64,000 nt of DNA from positions 45,999-109,998 of the forward strand of contig CAWFMB010000022.1 of assembly GCA_963816685.1 (NCBI GenBank), in the 5' to 3' direction. The position numbers and the translations under genes were made by a program. This document shows, piece after piece, positions 15,386 through 24,826 of this stretch; the stretch's first letter is position 1; each line of letters begins with the position of its first letter. This stretch comes from CAVYUC01 sp963816685. Lineage in GTDB: Bacteria; Bacteroidota; Bacteroidia; Bacteroidales; Prolixibacteraceae. The notes below the pieces were generated by a model. It did no database searches. It was not told where the DNA came from and saw only the letters and a program-made list of their open reading frames with translations.

Positions 15386-17026
15386 ATGAATAAACTTTTA
15401 ATGATTGGGGTGGTTGCATTATTAATTGCTGCGTGTAATACAACTTCAAAAACAAATAGCGAAATGCAGGAAAATCAGGAAATAAAAGAAAAAGTGGAAG
15501 AATATGCACCTTTTGCTTTAACAACCAATTTAAATGATTTAACAGAAAAAGAAAAACAAATGCTTCCATTGCTGTTTAAAGCGGCTGATATAATGAACGA
15601 AATATTCTGGATAGAAGCTTTTGGCGATAAAGACAGCTTATTTTCGGAAGATATGAGCCAATACACAAAGGCATTTTTGAAAATAAATTACGGACCATGG
15701 GAAAGGTTAAACAACAACGAACCTTTTTTGCCCGGTTATGGAGAGAAACCTGCGGGTGCAAACTTCTACCCGAAAGATATGACAAAAGAAGAATTTGAAG
15801 CATGGGACGACGAATCAAAAACAAGTCAGTATACACTGATAAGACGTAGCGAAGATGGTAAATTAAAATCTGTTCCTTACCATGTTGCTTTTAGCGAAAA
15901 AGTGATGGAAGCTGCGGATTTAATGCATAAGGCTGCTGAACTGGCCGAGGATCCGGGATTAAAAAATTATCTTGAAAAAAGAGCAGAAGCGTTGCTTACC
16001 GATGACTATTACGAAAGCGATATAGCCTGGATGGATATGAAAAACAATACAGTTGATTTTGTAGTTGGTCCGATTGAAAATTATGAAGATCAGCTTTTCG
16101 GTTATAAAACTTCACACGAATCATATATTTTGATTAAGGACAAAGAGTGGAGCAGCAAACTTGTAAAATTTGCAGCTCTCCTTCCTGAATTACAAAAAAG
16201 TTTACCTGTGGAACAGAAGTACAAAGATGAAATGCCCGGAACGGATTCTGATTTAAATGCGTACGATGTAATCTATTATGCAGGTGATTGCAACGCAGGA
16301 AGTAAAACAATCGCAATTAATCTGCCCAATGATGAAAAAGTAAGAGAAACAAAAGGAAGCCGCAAGTTGCAGCTTAAAAATTCGATGCAGGCCAAATTCG
16401 ATAAAATACTTATACCTATTGCTGATTTAATGATTGCTGAAGATCAGCGCAGGCATATAAAGTTTGATGCTTTTTTTGAAAATACGATGTTCCACGAAGT
16501 AGCACATGGGTTGGGACTTGGAAATACAGTCGATAAAAGCTCTACTGTAAGGGAAGCACTGAAAGAAACCTATACTTCCATGGAAGAAGGAAAAGCCGAT
16601 ATTCTTGGTTTGTGGGTGGTTTACAAACTAAATGAAATGGGCGAATTAGGTGATAAAGATATGATGGACAACTTTGTTACATTCATGGCAGGCATTTTTC
16701 GATCAGTACGTTTTGGAGCATCAAGTGCCCATGGAAAGGCAAATATGATGCGTTTTTATTATTTTGAAGGAGCAGGCGCGTTTGAGCGGGATGAAACAAC
16801 CGGGACTTATCGGGTTAATTTCGAAAAAATGAAAGATGCCATGGATAAACTGTCAGAAGAAATTCTGGTGATCCAGGGCAACGGTGATTACCAGGCAGCT
16901 AAAAAAATGATAGAAGAGAAAGGAGTCATTCAGGCTGAATTACAAAAGGATCTTGATCGCATTAACGAAGCCGGAATCCCGCGGGATATTGTTTTTGAGC
17001 AGGGGCCTGATGTTTGTGGCCTTTAA
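15386..17026 (+). CDS. Zinc peptidase of the M49 (dipeptidyl-peptidase III-like) family, lipoprotein
   Basis: 546 aa with a lipoprotein signal (lipobox LLIAAC, C17). The zinc site reads HEVAHG near residues 369-374 and the downstream Glu lies in MEEGKADILG near 400. This is the HExxH plus EExKAD arrangement seen in short bacterial M49-like proteins and in plant Nudix-linked homologues, whereas classical DPP III has HExxxH. Anchored in the envelope, it probably trims short peptides. A TAGTTTTG at 15355-15362 could be the -7 box, but no TTTG stands at ideal spacing. Substrate unknown. Confidence 0.82.
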   Translation: MNKLLMIGVVALLIAACNTTSKTNSEMQENQEIKEKVEEYAPFALTTNLNDLTEKEKQMLPLLFKAADIMNEIFWIEAFGDKDSLFSEDMSQYTKAFLKINYGPWERLNNNEPFLPGYGEKPAGANFYPKDMTKEEFEAWDDESKTSQYTLIRRSEDGKLKSVPYHVAFSEKVMEAADLMHKAAELAEDPGLKNYLEKRAEALLTDDYYESDIAWMDMKNNTVDFVVGPIENYEDQLFGYKTSHESYILIKDKEWSSKLVKFAALLPELQKSLPVEQKYKDEMPGTDSDLNAYDVIYYAGDCNAGSKTIAINLPNDEKVRETKGSRKLQLKNSMQAKFDKILIPIADLMIAEDQRRHIKFDAFFENTMFHEVAHGLGLGNTVDKSSTVREALKETYTSMEEGKADILGLWVVYKLNEMGELGDKDMMDNFVTFMAGIFRSVRFGASSAHGKANMMRFYYFEGAGAFERDETTGTYRVNFEKMKDAMDKLSEEILVIQGNGDYQAAKKMIEEKGVIQAELQKDLDRINEAGIPRDIVFEQGPDVCGL

Positions 17027-17106
17027 TCCTGCAGTGAAAACCTGCACATCAAAGAATTTCCTTCTGTTTGTTAATTGTATTTTTATAAATCTTCTGATTT
17101 ACTGAA

Positions 17107-17742
17107 ATGGCTGGGTTGTCGCAAATTATCGTTGGTGCTTTTTTGCTGAGTATAGTACATGCGTCCATACCGAACCACTGGCTACCGCTAGTCATGCTTT
17201 CAAAATCAGAAGGCTGGAAAAACCGGTTTACAATGGGAGTAACCGGTATAGCTGCCTTTTCTCATACCCTCAGCACAGTAATTATAGGTATTATCGTGGG
17301 CTTTTTCGGTTACCGGCTGGCCGGTTCTTCTTCATTCCTCACTGAAAAAATAGCACCGGGTATTCTCATTCTTCTTGGAATAATTTATCTTGTTTTAAAC
17401 ATCCGACACAACAAACACCACACTCATCATGATATCAAGCCTGAGGATGCAAAAACGAAAACAACGACAGCCATTATTCTTGCACTTCTTGTTTCCATGT
17501 TTTTTTCCCCGTGCCTCGAAATTGAGGCGTATTTTTTTGTGGCAGCCAATCTTGGCTGGAAAGGGATATTGGTGGTATCTGCTATTTACACCGTAATCAC
17601 TGTATTGGGTATGCTTTTGCTTGTGTGGCTGGGTTTAAAAGGCATTAAAAAGATTAAATCCCATTTTCTTGAACATCATGAAAAAACAATTACCGGGATC
17701 TTGTTGATCGTTCTTGGAATAGCCGGATTTTTTATCAAATAA
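17107..17742 (+). CDS. NicO/HupE-like or UreH-like metal transport membrane protein
   Basis: 211 aa with about six membrane helices. The first helix holds HASIPNHWLP and the third FSHTLS, histidine pairs typical of the NicO/UreH/HupE group that moves nickel or cobalt. A cytoplasmic or periplasmic loop in the middle is His-rich (HNKHHTHHD). The next gene downstream is a CDF-like cation transporter, so both may handle transition metals. Family level is well supported; metal and direction are not. Confidence 0.75.
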   Translation: MAGLSQIIVGAFLLSIVHASIPNHWLPLVMLSKSEGWKNRFTMGVTGIAAFSHTLSTVIIGIIVGFFGYRLAGSSSFLTEKIAPGILILLGIIYLVLNIRHNKHHTHHDIKPEDAKTKTTTAIILALLVSMFFSPCLEIEAYFFVAANLGWKGILVVSAIYTVITVLGMLLLVWLGLKGIKKIKSHFLEHHEKTITGILLIVLGIAGFFIK

Positions 17743-17964
17743 TCTGAGACAAAAGAATGTTGTTGAGCTTTGGAAAGAACGAAATTCAACATTGCTAAAT
17801 TAACATCAGGAATATTGAAAAATTGCAGATTGATTGTTATTTGTATTTGAATTGGGTATACATTCTTCAGGAACTAAATCAAGGATGCAGTTGTTAAAAA
17901 ATCGTAATGCTGCAGGATTTAAATTGCAGGATTATTTTAAAAATTAAAAATCCATTTCGGGATC

Positions 17965-18636
17965 ATGGACGGGAATGCAGAAATAAAAGATAATACCAAA
18001 GAAAATTTAATTCATACAGCCTATATTCTGGCAATTGTAACTGTTGTCTATAATTTGGTTGAAGGACTGGTTTCCATTTTCTTCGGAATTGGTGACGAAA
18101 CACTTGCTTTACTTGGTTTCGGTGTTGACAGCTTTGTTGAAGTAATGTCAGGAGTCGGTATCCTGCACATGATATCCAGAATGAAAAAGGCCGGAATTAA
18201 CAATATAAATTCAAGGGATAAATTCGAAAGGCAGGCACTTAAAATAACCGGAACTGCATTTTATATTCTTGTTATTGGTTTAATTTCCGGTTCTGTATTA
18301 AATATAGTCACCGGGGCAAAACCTAAAACAACAACAGTGGGAATTGTAATTTCAATATTATCAATTCTTACCATGTTTATTCTAATGAAATGGAAATTCC
18401 GAATCGGTAAAAAGTTGAATTCTGATGCAATAATTGCTGATGCAAATTGCACGAAGACCTGTTTTTACCTTTCATTTATCCTGCTTGTATCAAGCGTCTT
18501 GTATGAACTTTTCGGAATTGCATGGTTTGATGTTGCCGGTTCTCTGGGAATAGCCTGGTTTGCTTTTTCTGAGGGAAAAGAGTCATTCGAAAAAGCGAAT
18601 CGTGAGGGAACTGATTGTTCCTGTCCCCGCATCTGA
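17965..18636 (+). CDS. Cation transporter (CDF-like)
   Basis: 223 aa with about five or six membrane helices and no C-terminal cytoplasmic CDF domain. Helix 2 has DETLALLGFGVDSFVE, resembling the Asp-containing metal-binding helix of cation diffusion facilitators. A second Asp-rich stretch (SDAIIADANCTKTC) precedes helix 5. The C-terminal tail ends in CSCP, a possible metal-binding end. It lacks the long His loop typical of zinc CDFs. Located 222 bases after the NicO-like gene. Likely a divalent metal exporter; specificity unknown. Confidence 0.75.
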   Translation: MDGNAEIKDNTKENLIHTAYILAIVTVVYNLVEGLVSIFFGIGDETLALLGFGVDSFVEVMSGVGILHMISRMKKAGINNINSRDKFERQALKITGTAFYILVIGLISGSVLNIVTGAKPKTTTVGIVISILSILTMFILMKWKFRIGKKLNSDAIIADANCTKTCFYLSFILLVSSVLYELFGIAWFDVAGSLGIAWFAFSEGKESFEKANREGTDCSCPRI

Positions 18637-18786
18637 TATGATATGATTTGAAAGTGATATTACTTAATTTTGAAATAGCCACTTAGCACGAACTTCAATC
18701 TTTAGCCAAGGTTAAACTTGCCGGTATTCCCTCAAATCAGAAAATATTATTGCTTATTCTGTTTTTCTTAAGATACTTTTGCAAAA

Positions 18787-20130
18787 ATGTTTGGAATGTC
18801 CATAAAAACACGCTGGAACAATTTTCCCTTTAATCCTTCAAAAGGTCCGTTCTTTTACGGATGGATTATCCTGTTTGCCTCCACCGTTGGTATACTGGTA
18901 AGCGCGCCGGGACAAACAATGGGTGTTTCAACATTTACCGATTATCTGCTTGAAAATATTGGCCTGAACAGGAATCAACTCAGCATTGCATACATGGTTG
19001 GAACTATCGGCAGTTCGTTAATACTTACTTATGCAGGAAAACTTTACGACAGGTATGGAGCACGCTGGATTGCCATTGCAGTTTCGTTAATGTTGTCGGC
19101 AGTACTTGTTTTACTTAGCCAGTCTGATCATATTATTCATTTTTTCATAGCGGGCAAAGGTTCAGCAGTATATGTAACAGTTGCAATGGCAATCTTAATG
19201 TTTTTGTTTTTTATGCTTCGTTTTTCAGGTCAGGGTGTGTTAACAATGGTTTCCCGGAATATGCTGATGAAATGGTTTGTAGCAAACCGTGGACTTGTAA
19301 ATGGGATATCATCTGTTTTTGTGGCACTTGGATTCTCCATCGCGCCGCTTACATTTGATATGTTAATCCAGGGAACATCGTGGAGGCATGCGTGGCTGAT
19401 TATGGCTTTAGCCATTGGTTTGTTTTTTACACTTTTCGCTTTCATCTTTTTCAGGGATAACCCGCAGGATTTAAACCTGCCGCCGGATGGTGAAAAGCAG
19501 GCTGCCAGACAAAAAAACAAAAAGCCTCAGAACATCAGGGAGTTTTCTTTGAGTGAGGCGCGAAAAACATTAACTTTCTGGTTATTTGCACTTCCACTGG
19601 CTTTGTATGCATTATACATCACCGGCTTTTCATTTCACCTGATTTCTATTTTTGAAAATGCAGGTTTAAATCGGGATAAAGCACTGGCAGTTTTTATTCC
19701 CTATTCTGTAATTTCTGTAACGCTTTCACTAATTGGCGGATGGATTAGCGACCGGATAAAACTAAAATATCTGTTGATTTTAATTCTTGCCGGACAGCTT
19801 ATCGCACTTTTCAGTCTTGCAAAATTGAATGGCAGCTTTTATTACTACAGTTTTATAATTGGCAACGGGATTGTCAACGGAATGTTCAATGTATTGATGG
19901 CAGTGAGCTGGCCGAGGTTTTACGGGTATAAAAATCTTGGAAAAATAACCGGATTTGTTATGGCATTAATTGTTTTTGCCAGCGCCCTCGGACCTGTTAT
20001 TTTTAGCTTTTCCCATACTCGTTTGGGAAGTTACAGCTATGGCCTGTATGGTTTGTCTGCAATTGTTCTTGTTTTGTTTATTTTAAGTTTTAAAGCTGAT
20101 AACCCGCAGGACAAATACGAAAGTTTGTAA
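18787..20130 (+). CDS. Major facilitator superfamily transporter
   Basis: 447 aa with twelve predicted helices and the MFS loop 2-3 motif GKLYDRYGARW (signature GxxxDRxGxR) near residue 80. The N-terminus (FFYGWIILFASTVGILVSAPGQTMG) resembles OFA/monocarboxylate-type carriers. A second motif, GGWISDRIKLKY, follows in the second half. The next gene, 50 bases on, is a DUF1080-PHP lipoprotein, hinting at a sugar or sugar-acid cargo, but the substrate cannot be read from sequence. Start ATG 18787 or in-frame ATG 18796. Confidence 0.88.
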   Translation: MFGMSIKTRWNNFPFNPSKGPFFYGWIILFASTVGILVSAPGQTMGVSTFTDYLLENIGLNRNQLSIAYMVGTIGSSLILTYAGKLYDRYGARWIAIAVSLMLSAVLVLLSQSDHIIHFFIAGKGSAVYVTVAMAILMFLFFMLRFSGQGVLTMVSRNMLMKWFVANRGLVNGISSVFVALGFSIAPLTFDMLIQGTSWRHAWLIMALAIGLFFTLFAFIFFRDNPQDLNLPPDGEKQAARQKNKKPQNIREFSLSEARKTLTFWLFALPLALYALYITGFSFHLISIFENAGLNRDKALAVFIPYSVISVTLSLIGGWISDRIKLKYLLILILAGQLIALFSLAKLNGSFYYYSFIIGNGIVNGMFNVLMAVSWPRFYGYKNLGKITGFVMALIVFASALGPVIFSFSHTRLGSYSYGLYGLSAIVLVLFILSFKADNPQDKYESL

Positions 20131-20180
20131 TATTTTCTTTAGTTTTGGGAATATAAAATTTTACCTAAACCTTTTATATT

Positions 20181-21650
20181 ATGAGGAAATTAATAACATT
20201 TCAATTTTTTGTTTCTCTGCTTTTTCTTTTTGGTTGTCAGTCCGAAAATAAAACCGGCGAATGGCAAACCTTATTTGATGGCGAAACATTGAATGGCTGG
20301 AAAAAGACCAGCGAAAATCAGGAAAGCATTACAGTCGAAAATGGTGCAATTAAATGTTCCGGACCACGGGCCCATCTTTTTTATGATGGTGAATTCAGAA
20401 ATTTTGAATTTGAAACCGAAGTTAAAACGGAGGAAAATGCAAATTCGGGAATTTTTATCAACACACAATATCAGGGTGAAGGCTGGCCGCAAAAAGGTTA
20501 TGAAATCCAGGTAAACAATTCGTACCGGGGTTCAGAAAAATATCCTGAACGAAGAAAAACAGGCAGCATTTACAACATCAGGAATATTTATTTTCCACTG
20601 GTAAAAGATAACGAATGGTTCAAAATGCGAGTTAAAGTGGATGAAAATCATGTTGAGGTTTTTGTAAATGATGTTAAAGTAAACGATTATATTGAACCTG
20701 AAGATCCATGGCGTCCGGAAGGCAGCGAACTGCAGCGTCTTGGTAAAGGCACTCTTGCATTGCAGGCGCATGATCCTAAAAGCACAACGTATTACCGGAA
20801 TTTAAAACTCAGGGAATTGCCAAAGAGCAAAATCCAAAAACCTGAAGTGGACAAACAGTGGGATACGCTGGTGACAAAACTGATGAAATCCGGATTTCCG
20901 TTTATTGATTATCATGTGCATTTAAAAGGCGGTTTGACCATCGATCAGGTGGTTGAAAATTCTCAAAAACTTGGTATTAATTACGGCATTGCACCAAATT
21001 GCGGGCTACACTTTCCCGTTACAAATGATTCTTCATTATATGCCTATGTAAAGGAAGTTGAAGGTAGTCCGACTTTTAAAGGAATGCAGGCGGAAGGAAG
21101 AGAATGGGTTACACTGTTTTCGCCTGAGGCTGTTGCACAGTTCGACTATGTTTTTACCGATGCAATGACTTTTACTGACAGTAAAGGCCGCCGAAATCGT
21201 ATCTGGATTCCCGAAGAGGTTTGGGTAGATGATAAACAACAGTTTATGGATCAGCTTGTAGGTAAAATAGAGGCAATTTTTTCACAGGAACCGGTAGATA
21301 TTTATGTAAATCCAACAGTTTTACCTGCTGTAATCCAGGATGAATATGACCAACTGTGGACGCAGGAACGTAAGGAAAGGGTTATAAAGGTGTTGGCTGA
21401 TAATGATATTGCACTCGAAATAAATGCAAGGTACAAAGTTCCCAAAGCCGATATGATTAAAATGGCTAAAGATGCGGGTGTGAAATTTTCATTCGGAACA
21501 AATAATACCGGCGATGAATTGGGACGCCTTGAGTACTGTATTCAAATGATTGAGGAATGTGGTTTAACTCCTGACGATATTTTTGAAATTAAGCCAGATA
21601 GCCTGAAACCGGTGGTGATAAAAGGCTTGCCTGAAAAAATTACAGGCTAA
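20181..21650 (+). CDS. 3-keto-disaccharide hydrolase domain (DUF1080) fused to PHP-like domain, lipoprotein
   Basis: 489 aa with lipobox LLFLFGC. Residues about 30-215 form a DUF1080 jellyroll (LFDGETLNGW, NSGIFINTQYQG, GTLALQAHDP), the fold of 3-keto-glycoside hydrolases and laminin-G-like binding modules. Residues about 230-489 look like a PHP phosphoesterase-type TIM barrel: FIDYHVHLKGG opens it, and ALEINARYKVP and KFSFGTNNTG resemble its later metal strands, though some His ligands appear replaced. Such fusions suggest degradation of a glycoside or phosphorylated sugar at the cell surface. Ends just before a strong terminator. Combined function unknown. Confidence 0.8.
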   Translation: MRKLITFQFFVSLLFLFGCQSENKTGEWQTLFDGETLNGWKKTSENQESITVENGAIKCSGPRAHLFYDGEFRNFEFETEVKTEENANSGIFINTQYQGEGWPQKGYEIQVNNSYRGSEKYPERRKTGSIYNIRNIYFPLVKDNEWFKMRVKVDENHVEVFVNDVKVNDYIEPEDPWRPEGSELQRLGKGTLALQAHDPKSTTYYRNLKLRELPKSKIQKPEVDKQWDTLVTKLMKSGFPFIDYHVHLKGGLTIDQVVENSQKLGINYGIAPNCGLHFPVTNDSSLYAYVKEVEGSPTFKGMQAEGREWVTLFSPEAVAQFDYVFTDAMTFTDSKGRRNRIWIPEEVWVDDKQQFMDQLVGKIEAIFSQEPVDIYVNPTVLPAVIQDEYDQLWTQERKERVIKVLADNDIALEINARYKVPKADMIKMAKDAGVKFSFGTNNTGDELGRLEYCIQMIEECGLTPDDIFEIKPDSLKPVVIKGLPEKITG

Positions 21651-21667
21651 TAATAGTATTTCAAATG

Positions 21668-21706
21668 AATTCACCGGTTGACATTCCTGTCAGCCGGTGA
21701 ATTTTT
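21668..21706 (+). terminator. Rho-independent terminator after the DUF1080-PHP gene
   Basis: A 16-bp stem (AATTCACCGGTTGACA pairing across loop TTCC with one G-T pair) followed by a short T run. It separates the DUF1080-PHP gene from the uracil-DNA glycosylase gene. Confidence 0.85.
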
Positions 21707-21721
21707 ATAATACCAACAGGA

Positions 21722-22486
21722 ATGACAAACGCAGCATTTTTAAATAATATTTCAGTTCATGAAGACTGGAAGCTGTTTCTGTCAGAAGAAATTGTTCAAC
21801 TTATTTCTCAAATTGAATCTGAAATTTCGTGTAATGAATTTACTCCCACGGCAGAAAAAGTATTGCGTTTCCTTGAATTACCTTTAAATTCTGCCAAAAT
21901 CATCATTGTAGGCCAGGATCCTTATCCTCAGTCAGGTGTGGCCACCGGACGATCTTTTGAAGTCGGAACCCTGAAATCATGGAACGAACCTTTCAGGAAT
22001 ATTTCATTAAAAAATATTTTAAGGGCATTATATAAAGCATATTCCGGTAAAGTCATAAACTACAATCATCTCAAACAAAAACTGGATAATGAATTTCCTT
22101 TACTGCCACCTGGAAAACTGTTCAGCCACTGGGAAAAACAGGGAGTTCTGCTGTTAAATACATCTTACACCTGCGAAATACAAAAACCAGGAAGCCATCA
22201 AAGAATCTGGCATCCTTTCACTTCGCGTTTATTAAGTTATATAAACCAAAGAAATCCTGAATTAACATGGTTTCTTTGGGGGAATCATGCACTTGAAGCA
22301 ACTCAGAACATTGTAATAAAAAAACGTGTAATCAGCCAACATCCTATGATGTGTTATGAAAAAAACGGCAGGGACAATGATTTTTTATATGGAAAAATGA
22401 ATTGCTTTGAACCCTTTATTCCGGAAATTGACTGGACCGGATACCAACTGCCATACGGATTAAAATCAGCCAGTTCCTTATTTTAA
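21722..22486 (+). CDS. Uracil-DNA glycosylase superfamily protein
   Basis: 254 aa. Motif 1 GQDPYPQSGVATGRSF carries the water-activating Asp of uracil-DNA glycosylases (GQDPYH in classical Ung, here Pro replaces His). The strand LTWFLWGNHALE and the minor-groove motif region SQHPMMCYEK replace Ung's LLWGxxA and HPSPLS, so this is a divergent family 1-like member. It would remove uracil from DNA. It ends with a 4-base overlap with the convergent kinase-like gene. Enzyme class likely; exact base specificity unproven. Confidence 0.8.
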   Translation: MTNAAFLNNISVHEDWKLFLSEEIVQLISQIESEISCNEFTPTAEKVLRFLELPLNSAKIIIVGQDPYPQSGVATGRSFEVGTLKSWNEPFRNISLKNILRALYKAYSGKVINYNHLKQKLDNEFPLLPPGKLFSHWEKQGVLLLNTSYTCEIQKPGSHQRIWHPFTSRLLSYINQRNPELTWFLWGNHALEATQNIVIKKRVISQHPMMCYEKNGRDNDFLYGKMNCFEPFIPEIDWTGYQLPYGLKSASSLF

Positions 22487-23202
22487 TAATATTCCATTTT
22501 GAATTTATAATTTTTCAGGATATCCTTTTTATCAATAGCAAACTCAATGATATTTAGAACATCTTCATCGTTGAATGATGCCCGGTTAATGTATAAATCA
22601 AAATAATCCAACCCGGGATTCTCCTCACTAATGGCTTTACGAAAGGCGATTCTTTCCTGTTCCACCTTATGTATAAAAACAAGAGCTTCCTGCCTGTTAA
22701 GACTCCTGTTTTCCATAATTACTTTAACACGATATTCCAACGGTGCAATTAACCTCAGGTGCAGCGCATTTTGAATATCTTTTGCTATAACATGTCCGGC
22801 ACGACCAACTATGATGCAAAATCCATCCATTGCAAGAGTCCGAATCACGTCGATGACAGACTTAATGATTTTCCGTTCACTTTTGAAACTCCTGTTATTA
22901 AAGGCGCTTAGTATTTCTTCAAAAGCATATTTATCCGTTTGCTTAAATATTCTTCTTACTTTTTCCGGATTCAGATTGAGTTCCCTCGCACTTTCAAAAA
23001 ATATCTCTTTGCTTAGCACTTTCCAGTTCGATTTTAAATTTTGCTGGTTTAATCGCTTTGCAATTTTTTGGGCCAAATCCAAACCATTGCAGCCAACTTC
23101 GCGCGAAATGGTTATGACGGGTCCTGGCAATTTTCCATGCGGTTCAAATAAATTCTCCTCTGCCAGCCGCTTATTCAGGTAAGTCATCAATGCATTTCCC
23201 AT
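22483..23202 (-). CDS. Cytidylate kinase-like family protein
   Basis: 239 aa. GPVITISREVGCNGLDLAQKIAKRL near residue 27 matches the modified P-loop of the cytidylate kinase-like family (PF13189, normally SREyGSGG), with GCNG here. IIVGRAGHVI near 140 and the Arg-rich lid (RVKVIMENRSLNRQEAL) follow the same family. These proteins resemble CMP kinases but their substrates are mostly unknown; Bacteroidota usually also have a true Cmk. Convergent with the uracil-DNA glycosylase gene. Cytoplasmic. Confidence 0.82.
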   Translation of the reverse strand: MGNALMTYLNKRLAEENLFEPHGKLPGPVITISREVGCNGLDLAQKIAKRLNQQNLKSNWKVLSKEIFFESARELNLNPEKVRRIFKQTDKYAFEEILSAFNNRSFKSERKIIKSVIDVIRTLAMDGFCIIVGRAGHVIAKDIQNALHLRLIAPLEYRVKVIMENRSLNRQEALVFIHKVEQERIAFRKAISEENPGLDYFDLYINRASFNDEDVLNIIEFAIDKKDILKNYKFKMEYY

Positions 23203-23404
23203 TGCTTTAGTTTTTTTTATTAGTTTACGAAAATTGTTTGATACAGGTTATTAAAAAATTCAAGTTCCGGTTTTCCAATCCGGATGTATAAAACAATTTT
23301 CAATTTCTGTTTACTGACAACCATCAGCAGAAAAGCGGGCATTAAGAAGTATCTTTAATTTTTTTAAATTGAAATCATAGTATTAACAAGAAAATTTGCA
23401 AGAT

Positions 23405-24793
23405 ATGTTTGATAAAGATGTCTATATAAACCGAAGAAACAAATTGAAAAGCAACCATTTAAAAGGAATTGCATTGATTTTGGGAAATGTGGATTCCCCC
23501 ATGAATTGTTTGGGAAATACTTTTCAATTCAGACAGGACAGTTCATTTTTGTATTTTTTTGGACTCGACTTTCAGGGTCTTGCAGGTATTATTGACTTTG
23601 AAAGTGGTGAAGATTATATTTTTGGAAATGATGCACAAATTGAAGATATCATTTGGATGGGGCCGCAGGTTTCATTAAAAGAAAATGCTGCAAAAGCCGG
23701 AATTAATAACACTGCTCCTTTCAACAAACTTTTTGAATTTATTGCAGAAGTTATTAAACAAGGACGTAAGGTTCATTTTTTGCCACCATACAGGGCTGAA
23801 AATAAAATTTTACTGGAACAACTGCTTGGAATCTCTTCTTTGCGAATCAGCGAATATGCTTCAATTGATCTGATTAAGGCCATCGTCGCATTACGTTCAA
23901 TTAAGGAGCCTGTAGAAATTCAAGAGATAAAAAAAGCATGTGCTGCAGGTTACGAAATGCATGTTACTGCAATGAAAATGGCAAAACCTGGAGTTTGGGA
24001 ACAAAAAATTGCAGGTACACTTGAAGGAATAGCTAATTCAAATGGAGGAATGGTGTCGTTCCCTGTAATTCTGTCTCAAAATGGAGAAACATTGCACAAT
24101 CATGATCATTCCTTGATTTTAAAAGAAGGAAGGCTGATGTTAACTGATGCCGGTGCCGAATCAGGTTTGCATTATGCTTCAGATTTTACGAGGACTGTTC
24201 CTGTAAGCGGAAAATTTACCGGAAAGCAGCGTGAAATTTACGAAATAGTTTTGGCTGCAAACAATAAGGCAACTGAACTTATACAACCGGGAGTAACTTA
24301 TCTTTCGGTACATCTGGCGGCTGCAGAAGTAATTGCTTCCGGATTAAAACAAATTGGTCTCATGAAGGGCAATGTAAAGGAAGCAGTTAAAAATGGAGCA
24401 CATGCATTGTTTTTACCACACGGATTGGGACATATGATGGGTTTGGATGTGCACGATATGGAAGATCTTGGGCAAATATTTGTTGGTTATGACGATGAAA
24501 CCCGTCCGGTAGATCAATTCGGAACTGCTTATCTGCGACTGGGACGTCAACTGCAAACCGGTTTTGTCATTACCAACGAGCCTGGAATTTATTTTATTCC
24601 TGCTTTAATTGATAAATGGCAATCTGAAAAAATAAATGCTGAATTCATCAATTTTGAAAAAGTGAATCAATACCGCGATTTTGGAGGGATTAGGCTGGAA
24701 GATGACATTTTGGTGACTGAATCGGGCGGAGAAATTATTGGCCAACGTGTGCCAATTGAACCGGATGAAATTGAAAAAATTATGTCAGAATAA
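23405..24793 (+). CDS. Aminopeptidase P family protein (Xaa-Pro aminopeptidase)
   Basis: 462 aa from ATG 23405 (an upstream TTG at 23396 would add three residues). An N-terminal creatinase-type domain is followed by an M24 pita-bread domain with the metal ligands in order: Asp in LTDAGAESG, Asp in SDFTRT, His in HGLGHMMGLDVHD, Glu in NEPGIYF and Glu in GIRLEDD. It would remove N-terminal residues preceding proline, in the cytoplasm. A terminator follows directly. Confidence 0.93.
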   Translation: MFDKDVYINRRNKLKSNHLKGIALILGNVDSPMNCLGNTFQFRQDSSFLYFFGLDFQGLAGIIDFESGEDYIFGNDAQIEDIIWMGPQVSLKENAAKAGINNTAPFNKLFEFIAEVIKQGRKVHFLPPYRAENKILLEQLLGISSLRISEYASIDLIKAIVALRSIKEPVEIQEIKKACAAGYEMHVTAMKMAKPGVWEQKIAGTLEGIANSNGGMVSFPVILSQNGETLHNHDHSLILKEGRLMLTDAGAESGLHYASDFTRTVPVSGKFTGKQREIYEIVLAANNKATELIQPGVTYLSVHLAAAEVIASGLKQIGLMKGNVKEAVKNGAHALFLPHGLGHMMGLDVHDMEDLGQIFVGYDDETRPVDQFGTAYLRLGRQLQTGFVITNEPGIYFIPALIDKWQSEKINAEFINFEKVNQYRDFGGIRLEDDILVTESGGEIIGQRVPIEPDEIEKIMSE

Positions 24794-24797
24794 TTGG

Positions 24798-24826
24798 AAA
24801 GCAGCTACAACGGCTGCTTTTCTTTT
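24798..24826 (+). terminator. Terminator of the aminopeptidase P gene
   Basis: Stem AAAGCAGC / GCTGCTTT with a 7-base loop and a following T-rich run (TCTTTTTT). It overlaps the end of the convergent phosphatase-like gene, whose stop codon begins inside the hairpin. Confidence 0.8.
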
